A stretch of DNA of 64,000 nt from NCBI RefSeq assembly GCF_024347315.1, contig NZ_AP025460.1, positions 62,001-126,000 of the forward strand. The letters are read 5' to 3'. Shown piece after piece: positions 18,133 to 27,842 of the stretch. The position numbers and the translations under genes are program-made. Below the pieces are notes generated by a model. It was not told the origin of the DNA. It worked only from the letters and a program-made list of their open reading frames with translations, and made no database searches. How positions within the stretch are numbered: the stretch's first letter is position 1; every line of letters starts with the position of its first letter. The stretch is from Vibrio atlanticus (GTDB lineage: Bacteria > Pseudomonadota > Gammaproteobacteria > Enterobacterales > Vibrionaceae).

Positions 18133-20946
18133 ATGGCTCGTATTCCTGATAATCCATTGATTCTGATCGATGGCTCTTCTTACCTATATCGCGCGTTCCA
18201 TGCTTACCCTGGCACCATGAGCAATGGTGATATCCCAACCAACGCTGTTTATGGTGTGGTTAACATGCTACGCAGCATGATGCGTCAATTTGCTTCTGAT
18301 CGTATTGCGGTTATTTTTGATGCGAAAGGAAAAACGTTCCGTGATGACATGTACCCAGAGTACAAAGCAAACCGTCCACCCATGCCTGATGACCTTCGTT
18401 GCCAAATAGAACCGCTGCACAATGTGATTCGAGCAATGGGCTTGCCACTTATCTCTATACCCGGCGTTGAAGCGGATGATGTGATCGGTACGCTTGCTTC
18501 TCAAGCTTCTGCGATGGGGATGCCTGTACTTATCAGTACTGGTGATAAAGATATGGCGCAGTTAGTTGATGACAACGTTACTCTGATCAACACCATGACC
18601 AACGTGGTAATGGATCGCGAAGGTGTGATTGAGAAGTTTGGTATCCCGCCAGAACTGATCATCGATTATTTGGCACTGATGGGCGATAAAGTCGATAACA
18701 TCCCTGGTGTTCCGGGTGTGGGTGACAAGACAGCGACGGCTTTGCTACAAGGCATTGGTAGTATCGAAAAGTTGTATCAGAATCTTGATGATATTGCGGC
18801 GCTTGGTTTCCGTGGTTCGAAGACGATGGCTAAGAAGCTGGCTGATAATAAAGACAATGCTGACATGTCCTACGAGCTTGCAACAATCAAGCTAGATGTT
18901 GAGCTTGAAGAGACGCCTGAGTCATTGGTAAAAGCACAACCCAATATCGATGAGCTGATTAAGTTATACGGTCAACTGGTCTTCAAATCTTGGTTGAACG
19001 AGCTCCTTGAAGGTGGCAGTGGTGTGGTTGAGGCGGCTGAAAAATCTGCCGCAGCGGGAGCTGGTGCGGTACGCAACAGTGCTTCTTCAGCAACGTCTAC
19101 TGTAGAGATGAATACGTCTGCCGTGACGATTGATCGCAGCAACTACGAAACGATTCTAGATGAAGCGTCATTCAATGTTTGGTTAGAAAAGCTTAAAGCA
19201 GCTGAATTGTTTGCTTTTGATACTGAGACAGACAGCCTTGATTACATGGTGGCGAACCTCGTTGGCCTGTCATTCGCGACTGAAGAAGGCGTTGCCGCTT
19301 ACGTACCGGTTGCTCACGACTACCTAGACGCACCGCAACAGCTGGATCGTGATTGGGTACTTGAACAGCTTAAGCCGATTCTTGAAGATGATGCTCAAGC
19401 TAAAGTGGGTCAAAACCTGAAGTACGATATGAGTGTGCTAGCGCGCTACGGTATCGAGATGAAAGGCATCAAACACGATACCATGCTGGCGTCTTACGTT
19501 TTCAACAGCGTAGGTGGCAAGCATGACATGGACAGCCTAGCGCTGCGTTTCCTTCAGCACAGCTGCATCTCATTTGAGCAAATCGCAGGTAAAGGTAAGA
19601 AACAGCTTACTTTCAACCAGATTGAACTGGGTGAGGCGTCTCCATACGCTGCAGAAGATGCTGATGTGACATTACGTCTTCATAACCGCCTGATGGAAAA
19701 CATTGAGCAAGATGAAAAGCTAAAAACCATCTATGAAGAAATCGAAGTACCGCTGATCCCTGTGATGTCTCGCATTGAACGCACTGGTGTATTCATTGAT
19801 GACATGTTGTTAGGGGCTCAATCGCAAGAGATTGCGGTTCGTCTGGATGAGCTAGAGCAGAAAGCCTACGAGATTGCAGAGCAAGAGTTCAATATGAACT
19901 CGCCAAAACAACTGCAAGCGATCCTGTTTGAGAAAATGGGTCTACCAGTTATCAAGAAAACGCCATCAGGTGCACCTTCAACCAACGAAGAAGTGCTTCA
20001 AGAACTGGCGCTTGATTACCCGCTGCCTAAGCTGATCATTGAGTATCGTGGTCTTGCGAAGCTTAAGTCGACGTACACAGATAAACTGCCGAAGATGATC
20101 AACGCTGAGACTGGTCGTGTTCATACGTCTTACCATCAAGCGGTGACCGCGACGGGCCGTTTGTCTTCGACTGATCCAAACCTACAGAACATCCCAATTC
20201 GTAATGAAGAAGGTCGTCGTATCCGCCAAGCATTCGTTGCACAACATGGTTGGAAGATTCTAGCGGTCGATTACTCTCAAATTGAATTGCGTATCATGGC
20301 GCACCTATCAGGTGACAAAGCGTTGCTGGAAGCATTCCAACAAGGCAAAGATATCCACGCGGCAACGGCTGCTGAGATCATTGGCGTTGATATTGAGCAG
20401 GTAACCACTGAGCAACGTCGTCGTGCTAAAGCGGTTAACTTTGGTCTTATCTACGGCATGAGTGCTTTTGGTTTGGCTAAGCAGCTAGGTATTCCTCGTG
20501 GCGAAGCACAACACTACATGGATACTTACTTTGAGCGTTACCCAGGTGTGATGCAGTATATGGAAGACACACGCAGCGCGGCTTCAGAGCAAGGCTTTGT
20601 TGAAACCATTTACGGTCGTCGTCTGCACCTTCCTGAGATTCAATCTCGAAATGGCATGCGTCGTAAGGCTGCTGAACGTGCGGCAATCAACGCGCCAATG
20701 CAGGGCACAGCAGCAGATATCATTAAGAAAGCGATGCTGTTGGTTGATGAATGGATTCAAGCGGAAGGCGATGGTCGTGTGAAACTGCTTATGCAAGTAC
20801 ACGATGAATTGGTCTTCGAAGTGGAAGAGTCAGCTTTAGCCGAAATTGAAAGTAAAGTACAACAATTGATGGAATCCGCCGCAGAGCTAGAAGTACCGCT
20901 TGTCGCGGAAGCTGGCCACGGTGACAACTGGGATCAAGCCCACTAA
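18133..20946 (+). CDS. polA: DNA polymerase I
   Basis: Pol I fills gaps in repair and replaces Okazaki-fragment RNA primers. The 937-residue protein has all three parts: the 5' nuclease (~1-325; [47 protein letters not shown]), the 3'-5' proofreading exonuclease (~335-530; [12 protein letters not shown] keeps the metal-binding D and E) and the polymerase (~530-937; motif [11 protein letters not shown], motif [15 protein letters not shown], motif [12 protein letters not shown]). A poorly conserved alanine-rich linker lies near 296-325. Upstream lies a DnaA-box cluster; downstream comes spf, as in E. coli. Confidence 0.98.
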   Translation: MARIPDNPLILIDGSSYLYRAFHAYPGTMSNGDIPTNAVYGVVNMLRSMMRQFASDRIAVIFDAKGKTFRDDMYPEYKANRPPMPDDLRCQIEPLHNVIRAMGLPLISIPGVEADDVIGTLASQASAMGMPVLISTGDKDMAQLVDDNVTLINTMTNVVMDREGVIEKFGIPPELIIDYLALMGDKVDNIPGVPGVGDKTATALLQGIGSIEKLYQNLDDIAALGFRGSKTMAKKLADNKDNADMSYELATIKLDVELEETPESLVKAQPNIDELIKLYGQLVFKSWLNELLEGGSGVVEAAEKSAAAGAGAVRNSASSATSTVEMNTSAVTIDRSNYETILDEASFNVWLEKLKAAELFAFDTETDSLDYMVANLVGLSFATEEGVAAYVPVAHDYLDAPQQLDRDWVLEQLKPILEDDAQAKVGQNLKYDMSVLARYGIEMKGIKHDTMLASYVFNSVGGKHDMDSLALRFLQHSCISFEQIAGKGKKQLTFNQIELGEASPYAAEDADVTLRLHNRLMENIEQDEKLKTIYEEIEVPLIPVMSRIERTGVFIDDMLLGAQSQEIAVRLDELEQKAYEIAEQEFNMNSPKQLQAILFEKMGLPVIKKTPSGAPSTNEEVLQELALDYPLPKLIIEYRGLAKLKSTYTDKLPKMINAETGRVHTSYHQAVTATGRLSSTDPNLQNIPIRNEEGRRIRQAFVAQHGWKILAVDYSQIELRIMAHLSGDKALLEAFQQGKDIHAATAAEIIGVDIEQVTTEQRRRAKAVNFGLIYGMSAFGLAKQLGIPRGEAQHYMDTYFERYPGVMQYMEDTRSAASEQGFVETIYGRRLHLPEIQSRNGMRRKAAERAAINAPMQGTAADIIKKAMLLVDEWIQAEGDGRVKLLMQVHDELVFEVEESALAEIESKVQQLMESAAELEVPLVAEAGHGDNWDQAH

Positions 20947-20980
20947 TCAGTTTTTGACCTTATTGAGTAAATTAGTATGA

Positions 20981-21007
20981 GCCAGTGCACAAACACTGGC
21001 TTTTTTT
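20981..21007 (+). terminator. polA terminator
   Basis: GCCAGTG and CACTGGC form a 7-bp stem with a six-base loop and at least seven T residues. Confidence 0.88.
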
Positions 21008-21121
21008 TGTCTCGAATAAAGTTAAGTCATAAGAAGATCTTGGGTGTTTTAATAAAACGTTCATGAAAAAAAACTACAAAAATGGTTTTCATTTCTGAGC
21101 AATTGTTGTACATTAAATCTT

Positions 21122-21226
21122 GTAGGGTACAGAGGTAAGATGTTCTATCTTTCAGACCTTTTGTTTCACGTTATTGGATTAGGCTGATTCAGCCGCCCCA
21201 GTCAGTATTTGACTGGGGCGTTTTTT
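21122..21226 (+). ncRNA. spf: Spot 42 small RNA
   Basis: The RNA begins GTAGGGTACAGAGGTAAGAT and continues GTTCTATCTTTCAGACCTTT, nearly the same as E. coli Spot 42, and ends in the terminator CGCCCCAGTC/GACTGGGGCG plus six T residues. It lies between polA and engB, the same place as in E. coli. Spot 42 pairs with mRNAs of secondary carbon use through Hfq and is repressed by CRP in E. coli. A plausible -10 (TACATT) lies a few bases upstream. The 3' stretch 21227-21453 shows nothing I can name. Confidence 0.96.
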
Positions 21227-21453
21227 CTTGTGCGAAAGAAAAATATCTCCAACCTACTATTCCCCCGTAAAATCTCCCATTTTTAGTGCCTTTTGTTACG
21301 TTTCCCCTAAGCAGCGTGATAAACACTTGATTGCCTTAGATCTGGAATTCAATCAGCAATTGGTAATTTTAATCCGTCTCTAAGTGCATTGTTTTATTCT
21401 TGAAAATAACTTTTATTTTACAAGTGACTCATAATGCAATGATCGTTTACGTC

Positions 21454-22053
21454 TTATTTATCAGTACATTGAGTGGGTGAATGCTCAATGTAGTCCATGA
21501 TTTCCTGTTGTTTCTCTGTGCTGTATTTCAGAGCTTCGGCCGTGATCTGGATAGATTGCGCCATAGAAGAGATATTGTTGGTCGCTTCCACCAAGGTTTG
21601 CTGCATGGGTTTTAGGATAAGTAGATAGATAGCGGCCAACGCGATAACAATGACAGCGATAACGGCTGCCAACGCAATAATGATTTTAGTTTGGATATCA
21701 TCTAACAGTAATTGACTGGTTTTCTTAAAGGCGAGTCGAGATTGGTCTAAGACTTGTGGGAGTTGATTGAGTGATGTCTTGGTGGAGCTCGCAAGCTGAT
21801 TGATGCTTTCAACGGTTTGATTCAGGGCTTGTTGTTGGTCATTGCTGAGGTTGGGGTTGTTGACTATCGCCTGCAAAGATTGCGATATCACCTCAAGGGA
21901 CTCACTCGCGTCTTTTGCATACTTTTCCATACCATCTAGGTCTAAAGTCATATCGATATTGATTAATGGGACTTGTTCTTGTTCCGCTTCAGATGCTACA
22001 CCGGAAAATGAGATCAATATAAGTGCGATGGTCGCCAAGGGTTTTTTCCACAT
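21454..22053 (-). CDS. Membrane protein with periplasmic coiled coil, unknown function
   Basis: A 199-residue protein that I do not recognise by family name. It opens with a signal-like helix (MWKKPLATIALILISFSGVASEA), then has a glutamine/serine-rich helical region (~35-115), a strong membrane helix (~123-147, IIIALAAVIAVIVIALAAIYLLIL) and a short helical tail with HAMP-like beginnings (LKPMQQTL). The layout resembles the sensor half of a chemoreceptor without a signalling domain. It lies between spf and engB on the opposite strand to polA. The fairly hydrophilic C-terminus would be cytoplasmic if the N-terminal signal is cleaved. Confidence 0.7.
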   Translation of the reverse strand: MWKKPLATIALILISFSGVASEAEQEQVPLINIDMTLDLDGMEKYAKDASESLEVISQSLQAIVNNPNLSNDQQQALNQTVESINQLASSTKTSLNQLPQVLDQSRLAFKKTSQLLLDDIQTKIIIALAAVIAVIVIALAAIYLLILKPMQQTLVEATNNISSMAQSIQITAEALKYSTEKQQEIMDYIEHSPTQCTDK

Positions 22054-22180
22054 GAGTATTCCTTTCTCACTGTTCAGTTTGTTAAAGGTTGTCTTTTAGT
22101 ATGGTTCACTTCTCTCTCTTCTAACTGATTAATCTTGTCTTTAACTCTCAAGATCTAGGTTTAACTCACTAATTTGTGGG

Positions 22181-22216
22181 TAAAAAAATACCCCACCTAT
22201 AAAAGGCAGGGTATTG
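22181..22216 (-). terminator. engB terminator
   Basis: On the minus strand AATACCCTGCC pairs with GGTGGGGTATT, followed by seven T residues. Confidence 0.8.
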
Positions 22217-22283
22217 ATAAGGCTAAATCACTGGTTGTCAGTGCTTTACCCTCTAATTATAGATAAAGCTCTATATAGAAGAA

Positions 22284-22943
22284 TTACTCTGAGTCGTTTT
22301 GCTCTTCGTCCGCTAGCTCATCAATGATCTGATCAGCAAACACAGGTGCAAACCACTCATCCATCTTGGCACGCAGTTGGTCAACGCCGATGCCCTTCAT
22401 TGAAGAGAAGACATCAACCGCTACATCACCACCGAAAGATTTCGCATCATTACGGATTTTCAGTAGCTGTGCTTTACGCGCACCGCTTTTTAGTTTGTCT
22501 GCTTTTGTTAACAAAACCTGTACTGGGATGCGGCTATCGATAGCCCAGTAGATCATTTGTTGGTCAAGGTCCTTCATTGGGTGACGGATATCCATCAATA
22601 CCACTAAACCTTTTAGGCTTTCGCGTCGTTGTAGGTATTCGCCTAGCGACTTCTGCCACTTTTTCTTCATTTCAAGCGGTACTTGAGCGAAGCCATATCC
22701 CGGTAAATCGACAATATGACAGCCGTCGGTAACCTTAAATAGGTTAATTAGCTGAGTTCGACCTGGGGTTTTACTGGTTTTCGCCAAGCTTTTTTGGTTT
22801 GTAACGCGGTTTAGTGCGCTAGATTTACCAGCATTGGAGCGTCCTGCAAACGCAATTTCGATCCCTTCGTCTTCTGGTAAGTGACGAATATCAGGTGCAC
22901 TGGTAATGAAATGCGTGTTTTGATAATGAATTTTTACGCTCAC
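22284..22943 (-). CDS. engB: Ribosome biogenesis GTP-binding protein EngB (YihA/YsxC)
   Basis: EngB is an essential GTPase needed for assembly of the large ribosomal subunit. G-motifs are visible: G1 [10 protein letters not shown]2 [10 protein letters not shown]3 DLPGYG, G4 TKAD and a G5-like FSSMKG. The GTG start at 22943 is chosen because GGAG lies six bases before it and the resulting N-terminus ([22 protein letters not shown]) matches E. coli in length; a longer in-frame extension to 23093 would run into the promoter region of the divergent cytochrome c4 gene. Product 219 residues with an acidic tail. Confidence 0.93.
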   Translation of the reverse strand: MSVKIHYQNTHFITSAPDIRHLPEDEGIEIAFAGRSNAGKSSALNRVTNQKSLAKTSKTPGRTQLINLFKVTDGCHIVDLPGYGFAQVPLEMKKKWQKSLGEYLQRRESLKGLVVLMDIRHPMKDLDQQMIYWAIDSRIPVQVLLTKADKLKSGARKAQLLKIRNDAKSFGGDVAVDVFSSMKGIGVDQLRAKMDEWFAPVFADQIIDELADEEQNDSE

Positions 22944-23091
22944 TGTTAACTCCATCTCGACTTTGTGTAGTCGATTGATTACTTTTTTGTGAATTTGTGT
23001 AAAATAACCGTGCTCGGCATAAGGTCGCCTATTGTACCATGAGTGGCAACATAGAGTGGTACTGGAAGCTTGATAATTATAATGGAATGTC

Positions 23092-23709
23092 ATGAAGAAA
23101 TTAGCGCTAATTTTGAGTCTTTTAGCCAGCTGCTCAGTATGGGCTCAAGGTAGTATTGAAGCTGGTAAAGCCAAATCACAAACATGTGTTGCCTGCCACG
23201 GTGCTGACGGCAACAGTCTGATCACTCAGTACCCTAAGCTGGCTGGTCAACATGAGAAGTATCTAGAGAAGCAGTTAAAAGAGCTTAAGCTAGGTATGAC
23301 GAGTGGTGGTAAACAAGGTCGTTACGAGCCTGTAATGGGTGCAATGGCGATGCCTTTATCTGAAGAAGATATGGCTGACCTAGCGGCATACTACGCATCT
23401 CTCCCTATCTCGAGTAACTCTACTCCTGAAAATGTAGTAGATGAAGGTAAGGTTCTTTACACTGCGGGTAACGCAGAACGCGGCGTAACGGCTTGTATTG
23501 CTTGTCACGGCCCTCGTGGTAATGGTACCGAACTTTCTGGTTTCCCTAAGATTTCAGGTCAGCACGCAGATTACATCAAGGTTCAACTTGAGAAATTCCG
23601 CGATGGTAACCGTAATAACGACATGAATGCGATGATGCGTGATGTAGCTAAAAAGTTAACAGACGCAGATATTGATACCTTATCGAAGTACGTTGGTGGT
23701 TTACACTAA
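23092..23709 (+). CDS. Dihaem cytochrome c4
   Basis: A periplasmic c-type cytochrome that carries electrons to terminal oxidases. Residues 1-18 are a signal peptide ([18 protein letters not shown]). Two haem-binding motifs, CVACH (~32) and CIACH (~129), sit in two similar halves, each with a distal methionine region ([19 protein letters not shown] and [23 protein letters not shown]). Length 205 is normal for c4. It is divergent from engB. The gene pair engB/c4 is common in gammaproteobacteria. Confidence 0.93.
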   Translation: MKKLALILSLLASCSVWAQGSIEAGKAKSQTCVACHGADGNSLITQYPKLAGQHEKYLEKQLKELKLGMTSGGKQGRYEPVMGAMAMPLSEEDMADLAAYYASLPISSNSTPENVVDEGKVLYTAGNAERGVTACIACHGPRGNGTELSGFPKISGQHADYIKVQLEKFRDGNRNNDMNAMMRDVAKKLTDADIDTLSKYVGGLH

Positions 23710-23770
23710 TATGTCGGTTTCTTGCTCTTAGCCAGAGTAATGAAATGTACGTTCGAGCGAGATTGAAGAG

Positions 23771-23806
23771 ACGCCCCGATCAGTAATGGTTGGGGCGTTT
23801 TCTTTT
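23771..23806 (+). terminator. Cytochrome c4 terminator
   Basis: ACGCCCC and GGGGCGT pair around a 14-base loop, followed by TTTTCTTTT. Confidence 0.82.
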
Positions 23807-23870
23807 GTGTTGATTTTATATATCCGGTTTGTGTTAATGTCTAATTTATCAATGCGTGTTCGAATTGTGT

Positions 23871-23896
23871 ACAAAAGTGTGAGCTCGCACTCTTGT
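23871..23896. promoter_or_regulatory. 26-bp imperfect palindrome upstream of the CsrC-like RNA
   Basis: ACAAaAGTGtGAGCTC pairs with its near mirror GAGCTCgCACTcTTGT (centre at 23883/23884). It lies about 30-55 bp before the likely RNA start, the place expected for a response-regulator site such as VarA/UvrY/GacA. The half-sites only partly fit the published TGTAAG-N6-CTTACA model, so the regulator is inferred. Confidence 0.5.
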
Positions 23897-23926
23897 AGTC
23901 TTTTTGTAAAAAGGTAAAGTAGCCGC

Positions 23927-24182
23927 CATCAGCTAGGAGCTGACTTAGATACGGATGGTCATCTAGTCTAACGGTATAGACAGAAACGGATCAGGCTAGG
24001 ACAGCCCAGCAACAAGGTGTTAGAAAAGGATAGCCAAAACTCATCAGGACGATGAACAACAAACAAATTTGGCATGGAAAGCACCAATAACAAATGGAGA
24101 TTTGTGTACCAAGTTGAGTATGCAAATTTTGGCCGATATAGGCAGATTTAGAGAGCGATAGGTTTTCCTATCGCTTTTTTTA
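23927..24182 (+). ncRNA. csrC: CsrC-like CsrA-sequestering small RNA
   Basis: No convincing protein is encoded here. The stretch holds eight GGA motifs (23936, 23953, 23988, 23999, 24028, 24047, 24076, 24096), several in hairpin loops: CAGCT-AGGA-GCTG, GGCT-AGGA-CAGCC and TCATC-AGGA-CGATGA. It ends in a perfect terminator, AGCGATAGG-TTTT-CCTATCGCT plus T run (24154-24182). The place, between engB and yihI, is where E. coli csrC lies. CsrC binds and removes CsrA, the global translation regulator. The start is inferred from TTGTAG/TAAAGT boxes at 23893 and 23915; length about 255 nt. Confidence 0.85.
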
Positions 24183-24266
24183 TTGATTTGATGAAAAAAC
24201 ACCCAATACCTCTCCACTATAAACTCAGTTTCTGGTATGTTTCGCATCCCTGTTTAAGGATGTGCT

Positions 24267-24905
24267 ATGTATACTTGTCCCTTATGCCATCACCAAGGCG
24301 TGAATCACTATTTTGAAGACAAACGCAGAGCCTATCTGCAGTGTCAGCAATGTGAACTGGTATTTGTTAAACCTGAACAAAGGTTAGAAGCAAAAGAAGA
24401 AAAAGCACACTATGATCTCCATGAGAACGATCCTAGTGATGCAGGCTATCGCCGTTTTCTATCTCGCATCGCGGATCCACTAACAGACAAAATTTCATCT
24501 AACTCACAAGGGTTGGATTTTGGTTGTGGCCCAGGCCCTACGCTATCTATTATGTTAGAAGAAGCCGGACACACCATGGAGTTGTACGATATCTATTACC
24601 ACCCAGAAGCTTCTGTGTTGGAAAAAACGTATGACTTTATGACTGCCACGGAGGTGATAGAGCATCTTTATCACCCAGACAAAGTGTGGCAGCAATGGTT
24701 GAATTTAGTTAAACCCAAGGGCTGGATTGGTCTTATGACTAAGCTAGTAATAGACGTAGACGCGTTTGCTGGTTGGCACTACAAGAATGACCCGACACAT
24801 GTCGTCTTCTTTAGTCGTCAAACATTCCAGTTTTTGGCAGAGCGGGATAAGCTCGAACTAGAATTTTTTGGAAATGATGTAATTTTACTGAGGAAAGTGC
24901 AGTAA
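24267..24905 (+). CDS. Class I SAM-dependent methyltransferase with N-terminal zinc ribbon
   Basis: Residues 1-37 hold two CxxC pairs (CPLC, CQQC) that should bind zinc. The methyltransferase core follows: GLDFGCGPGPTLSIMLEEAG (SAM motif I), YDIYYHP, FDFMTATEVIEHL-type motif (DFMTATEVIEHLYHP) and a late DPTHVVFFSRQTFQFLAE block. The substrate is unknown. AAGGA precedes ATG 24267. Its stop overlaps the yihI start (TAATG), so the two are coupled; transcription may begin after the CsrC-like terminator. Confidence 0.87.
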   Translation: MYTCPLCHHQGVNHYFEDKRRAYLQCQQCELVFVKPEQRLEAKEEKAHYDLHENDPSDAGYRRFLSRIADPLTDKISSNSQGLDFGCGPGPTLSIMLEEAGHTMELYDIYYHPEASVLEKTYDFMTATEVIEHLYHPDKVWQQWLNLVKPKGWIGLMTKLVIDVDAFAGWHYKNDPTHVVFFSRQTFQFLAERDKLELEFFGNDVILLRKVQ

Positions 24906-25462
24906 TGGGTCGTAGTAAGAAATCAAGAAAACCGGGAGCACTTGGCGCTCCGGAACCTATGGTTACTCGTAACCGTAGTGAATCTGATGTTGAAGGTCGT
25001 GAACGTAAGCGTGTTAAAAAGCGTAAAGGCCTTAAGTCTGGCAGCCGTCACTCTGATGGTAGCGAAGCAAAACAGCGTAAAGCTGCACTAGCTCGCGACC
25101 CTCGTTTAGGCAGCAAGAAAAAAATCCCGCTGATTGTTGAACCAGCGAAGAAGTCGACGAAACAAGAGCGCAAGCTATCTAACGAACAAGAGTTAGAGAT
25201 GCTTGAGAATGATGCTCAACTGAACACATTGCTAGATCGTATCGAAAATGGTGAAAACCTAGGTGCTGGTCTGCAGAAGTTTGTTGATGAGAAACTTGAT
25301 CGTATCGAACACCTAATGGGCCGCTTAGGTCTGCTAGAGCCAGAAGACGATGAAGAAGAGATCTTCGAAGAAGCACCTGTTGCCTCTAAGAAGAAAGCAA
25401 GCTCTGACGAAGACTTGCTATCTCAATTCGAAGATTTCGACTTAGACAGCTTTAAAGGTTAA
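24905..25462 (+). CDS. yihI: Der GTPase-activating protein YihI
   Basis: YihI stimulates the ribosome-assembly GTPase Der (EngA) in E. coli. The 185-residue protein has the family plan: a very basic, disordered N-terminal part (MGRSKKSRKPG ... ERKRVKKRKGLKSGSR), the block DPRLGSKKKIPL, a helical domain with QELEMLENDAQLNTLLDRIENGE and KFVDEKLDRIEHLMGRLGL, then an acidic tail. Its neighbours link it with engB and ribosome assembly. Overlaps the methyltransferase stop by one base. Confidence 0.92.
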   Translation: MGRSKKSRKPGALGAPEPMVTRNRSESDVEGRERKRVKKRKGLKSGSRHSDGSEAKQRKAALARDPRLGSKKKIPLIVEPAKKSTKQERKLSNEQELEMLENDAQLNTLLDRIENGENLGAGLQKFVDEKLDRIEHLMGRLGLLEPEDDEEEIFEEAPVASKKKASSDEDLLSQFEDFDLDSFKG

Positions 25463-25468
25463 TAGCCA

Positions 25469-25957
25469 ATGAACGTAACCTTATTAGCAATTGCTGGTGG
25501 AATTATCATTCTCGGCTTGGGCTCTTACGCAGGTTACCTTCTACTTCAAGTGAAGAAGCAGACGGAGTTGCAAAAGCAGCATCAAGCACTTGCCATTGAA
25601 AAACGTAACGCGACGATTTACGAAAACGTAAATACTTTATGCTTAGCGGGTATTCAAGGCCAGTGTGACTTACCTGAGATCAGTATTCGAGTGTGTATCA
25701 TTATGGATAACGTTCAGGGTGATGAGCGTGTTGATTTTGATTCTGAATATCCTGCTCTTTCTGAGCTGTACCATATCGTAAAAGATATGGCTCGCGGAGA
25801 TGCAAGACAGGAACTGACGAAGAAAGATCGCATGCAGCAGAATCTCACGCGCCATAAGGCAGAGACTCGCTTGAATGATGCGGTCATCGAAGATTTGAAA
25901 AGGTTGCAGGAGAAGGTTAAGCCTCTCAACAACCAAATCAACATTCAGATGATCTAG
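25469..25957 (+). CDS. DUF2489 membrane-anchored protein
   Basis: A 162-residue protein of unknown function that follows yihI by six bases. It has one N-terminal membrane helix (LLAIAGGIIILGLGSYAGYLLLQVKK) and a helical cytoplasmic domain with EISIRVCIIMDNV, YPALSELYHIVKDM and RLNDAVIEDLKRLQEKV. DUF2489 proteins occur after yihI in vibrios and relatives; no role is established. It likely belongs to one transcript with the methyltransferase and yihI genes. Confidence 0.85.
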   Translation: MNVTLLAIAGGIIILGLGSYAGYLLLQVKKQTELQKQHQALAIEKRNATIYENVNTLCLAGIQGQCDLPEISIRVCIIMDNVQGDERVDFDSEYPALSELYHIVKDMARGDARQELTKKDRMQQNLTRHKAETRLNDAVIEDLKRLQEKVKPLNNQINIQMI

Positions 25958-26000
25958 TCACTAAGACTATTTAATGTAGAGGCTTGTTTAATACTCTATT

Positions 26001-26095
26001 TTTAAGACGTGCTGCTTTTAATACCTATGCCTTTAAGACACTTTGCCTTAAAGGCATATTGTTTTTAAGTCGTCTTGCTTTTTAATAGACAATGT
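26001..26095. repeat. Three degenerate 31-32 bp repeats with a long hairpin, before hemN
   Basis: Units begin TTTAAGAC at 26001 and 26032 and TTTAAGTC at 26064; units 1 and 3 also share a TGCTTTT(T)AATA end. The middle unit contains a perfect inverted repeat ATGCCTTTAAG/CTTAAAGGCAT (26027-26057), which may also end the yihI transcript. The rest of the 25958-26304 gap shows no other clear feature. Confidence 0.6.
26026..26066 (+). terminator. Possible terminator after the DUF2489 gene
   Basis: A 12-13 bp stem (TATGCCTTTAAG/CTTAAAGGCATA) with a nine-base loop, followed by ATTGTTTTT; the T tract is interrupted. Confidence 0.55.
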
Positions 26096-26304
26096 TAAAT
26101 GAGCTTTCTTACCTTTTGCGTCTCGTTAATCCCGACGCTTTGTTAGTGATCAAGCTAGCAGTTCTGAGTTTTTGTCTGAAAAATTGATTTTGTCTTGGAA
26201 CGACCTTACTGGTCGTGTGGCAAAATAACCCGTCTATATTTTAATGTATGTAAAATGATTTGAGAGACCTTAGGTTCTCGCGGATCTAAATTGGAAGTAC
26301 CGCT

Positions 26305-27696
26305 ATGTCGAGCAAGCCAGTAACAACGAATCAGCAAATCGTTTGGGACCAAGAAATCTTAAACAAGTACAACTATTCGGGACCTCGTTACACCTCATAC
26401 CCAACTGCGTTGGAGTTTCATGAAGCGTTTACTGTCGCTGATTACGACATGGCGTGTACTCAATATCCTGATCGTCCACTCTCTCTTTACGTGCATATCC
26501 CATTTTGTCACAAGCTTTGTTACTACTGTGGTTGTAATAAAGTCATTACTCGTCACTCGCATAAAGCGGATGAGTACTTGGATGTGATTGAACATGAAAT
26601 CCGCCAGCGCGCCTCTTTATTGAATGGCCGTAAAGTGACTCAACTGCACTTCGGTGGTGGTACACCCACGTTCTTGACCAAAACACAAATCACTCGTTTG
26701 ATGGGCATTTTGCGTGAAGAGTTTAACTTCACCGCTGACGCTGAAATCAGTATTGAAGTTGACCCGCGTGAGATTGAGCTAGACGTACTTGACCACCTTC
26801 GAAATGAAGGCTTCAACCGCCTGAGCATTGGCGTGCAAGACTTCAATAAAGAAGTACAGAAGCTGGTTAACCGTGAGCAAGATGAAGAGTTCATTATTGC
26901 AATGGTTCAACGTGCGACAGAGCTAGGCTTCCGTTCAACTAACCTGGATTTGATCTACGGCCTACCAAAGCAGACTCAAGCTTTGTTCGCTGAAACATTG
27001 AAGCAAGTGTTAGAAATGAAGCCGGGCCGTTTATCTGTATTTAACTACGCACACATGCCGCAACTGTTTGCTGCGCAGCGTAAGATAAAAGATGAAGACC
27101 TACCTGAAGCGAAAGAGAAGATGGCTATCTTACAAGATACTATCGAGACGCTAACCGGTGCGGGTTATCAGTTCATTGGTATGGATCACTTCGCGCTACC
27201 TGAAGATGAGCTAGCCGTAGCACAACGTGAAGGTATTCTGCATCGTAACTTCCAAGGTTACACTACTCAAGGTGAAGCTGACCTAATTGGCTTCGGTGTT
27301 TCTGCGATTTCTATGGTTGGTGATGCTTACGCACAAAACCAGAAAGAGCTGAAGAAGTACTACGCTCAAGTGAATGACCTGCGCCATGCACTTTGGAAAG
27401 GTGTTGCACTAGACAGTGACGACCTTCTACGTCGTGAAGTGATCAAGCAGCTGATTTGTAACTTCAAGCTTGATAAAACAATGATCGAATCTGAGTTCTC
27501 GGTTAACTTTAATCGCTACTTCAAAGAAGATTTAGAGCTTCTACAAACCTTTATCAACGATGAGTTGGTTGAAGTCGATGACAAAGAAATCCGCGTAACT
27601 TTGCGTGGCCGTTTGCTGATCCGTAACATCTGTATGTGTTTTGATAAATACCTACGTGCCAAGGCTCGCCAACAGCAATTCTCTCGCGTTATCTAA
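26305..27696 (+). CDS. hemN: Oxygen-independent coproporphyrinogen III oxidase (radical SAM)
   Basis: HemN converts coproporphyrinogen III to protoporphyrinogen IX without oxygen. The radical-SAM cluster motif is CHKLCYYCGC (CxxxCxxC plus an extra C) near residue 68, followed by HFGGGTPTFL, DPREIELDVLDHLRNEGFNRLSIGVQDFN, YGLPKQT and GMDHFALPEDELAVAQREG, and it ends KARQQQFSRVI as in E. coli. Length 463 is standard. ATG 26305 has GGAAG upstream. I see no good FNR box in the upstream gap. Confidence 0.97.
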   Translation: MSSKPVTTNQQIVWDQEILNKYNYSGPRYTSYPTALEFHEAFTVADYDMACTQYPDRPLSLYVHIPFCHKLCYYCGCNKVITRHSHKADEYLDVIEHEIRQRASLLNGRKVTQLHFGGGTPTFLTKTQITRLMGILREEFNFTADAEISIEVDPREIELDVLDHLRNEGFNRLSIGVQDFNKEVQKLVNREQDEEFIIAMVQRATELGFRSTNLDLIYGLPKQTQALFAETLKQVLEMKPGRLSVFNYAHMPQLFAAQRKIKDEDLPEAKEKMAILQDTIETLTGAGYQFIGMDHFALPEDELAVAQREGILHRNFQGYTTQGEADLIGFGVSAISMVGDAYAQNQKELKKYYAQVNDLRHALWKGVALDSDDLLRREVIKQLICNFKLDKTMIESEFSVNFNRYFKEDLELLQTFINDELVEVDDKEIRVTLRGRLLIRNICMCFDKYLRAKARQQQFSRVI

Positions 27697-27721
27697 TCGT
27701 TCGTTAGAGAATAGAACAATA

Positions 27722-27750
27722 AAAAATGCCAGCATCATGCTGGCATTTTT
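27722..27750. terminator. Bidirectional terminator after hemN
   Basis: AAAAATGCCAGCA and TGCTGGCATTTTT pair perfectly around a three-base loop between convergent genes. Confidence 0.92.
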
Positions 27751-27842
27751 GTATCTGTGCATTCGATATCTGTCTGATTTAGGTGACGCTTTCTTTGGTG
27801 CTTTGTTTGGCCTCGGTGCTTTGTTCGACTTTGTTATTCGTT

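Noticed and set aside
22944..23093. Extended N-terminus of EngB from an upstream ATG
   Set aside because: Not matched in relatives and it would run through the divergent promoter region; GTG 22943 has the better ribosome site.
24044..24247. Minus-strand ORF opposite the CsrC-like RNA
   Set aside because: It overlaps the RNA and its terminator, has no family likeness and no ribosome site.
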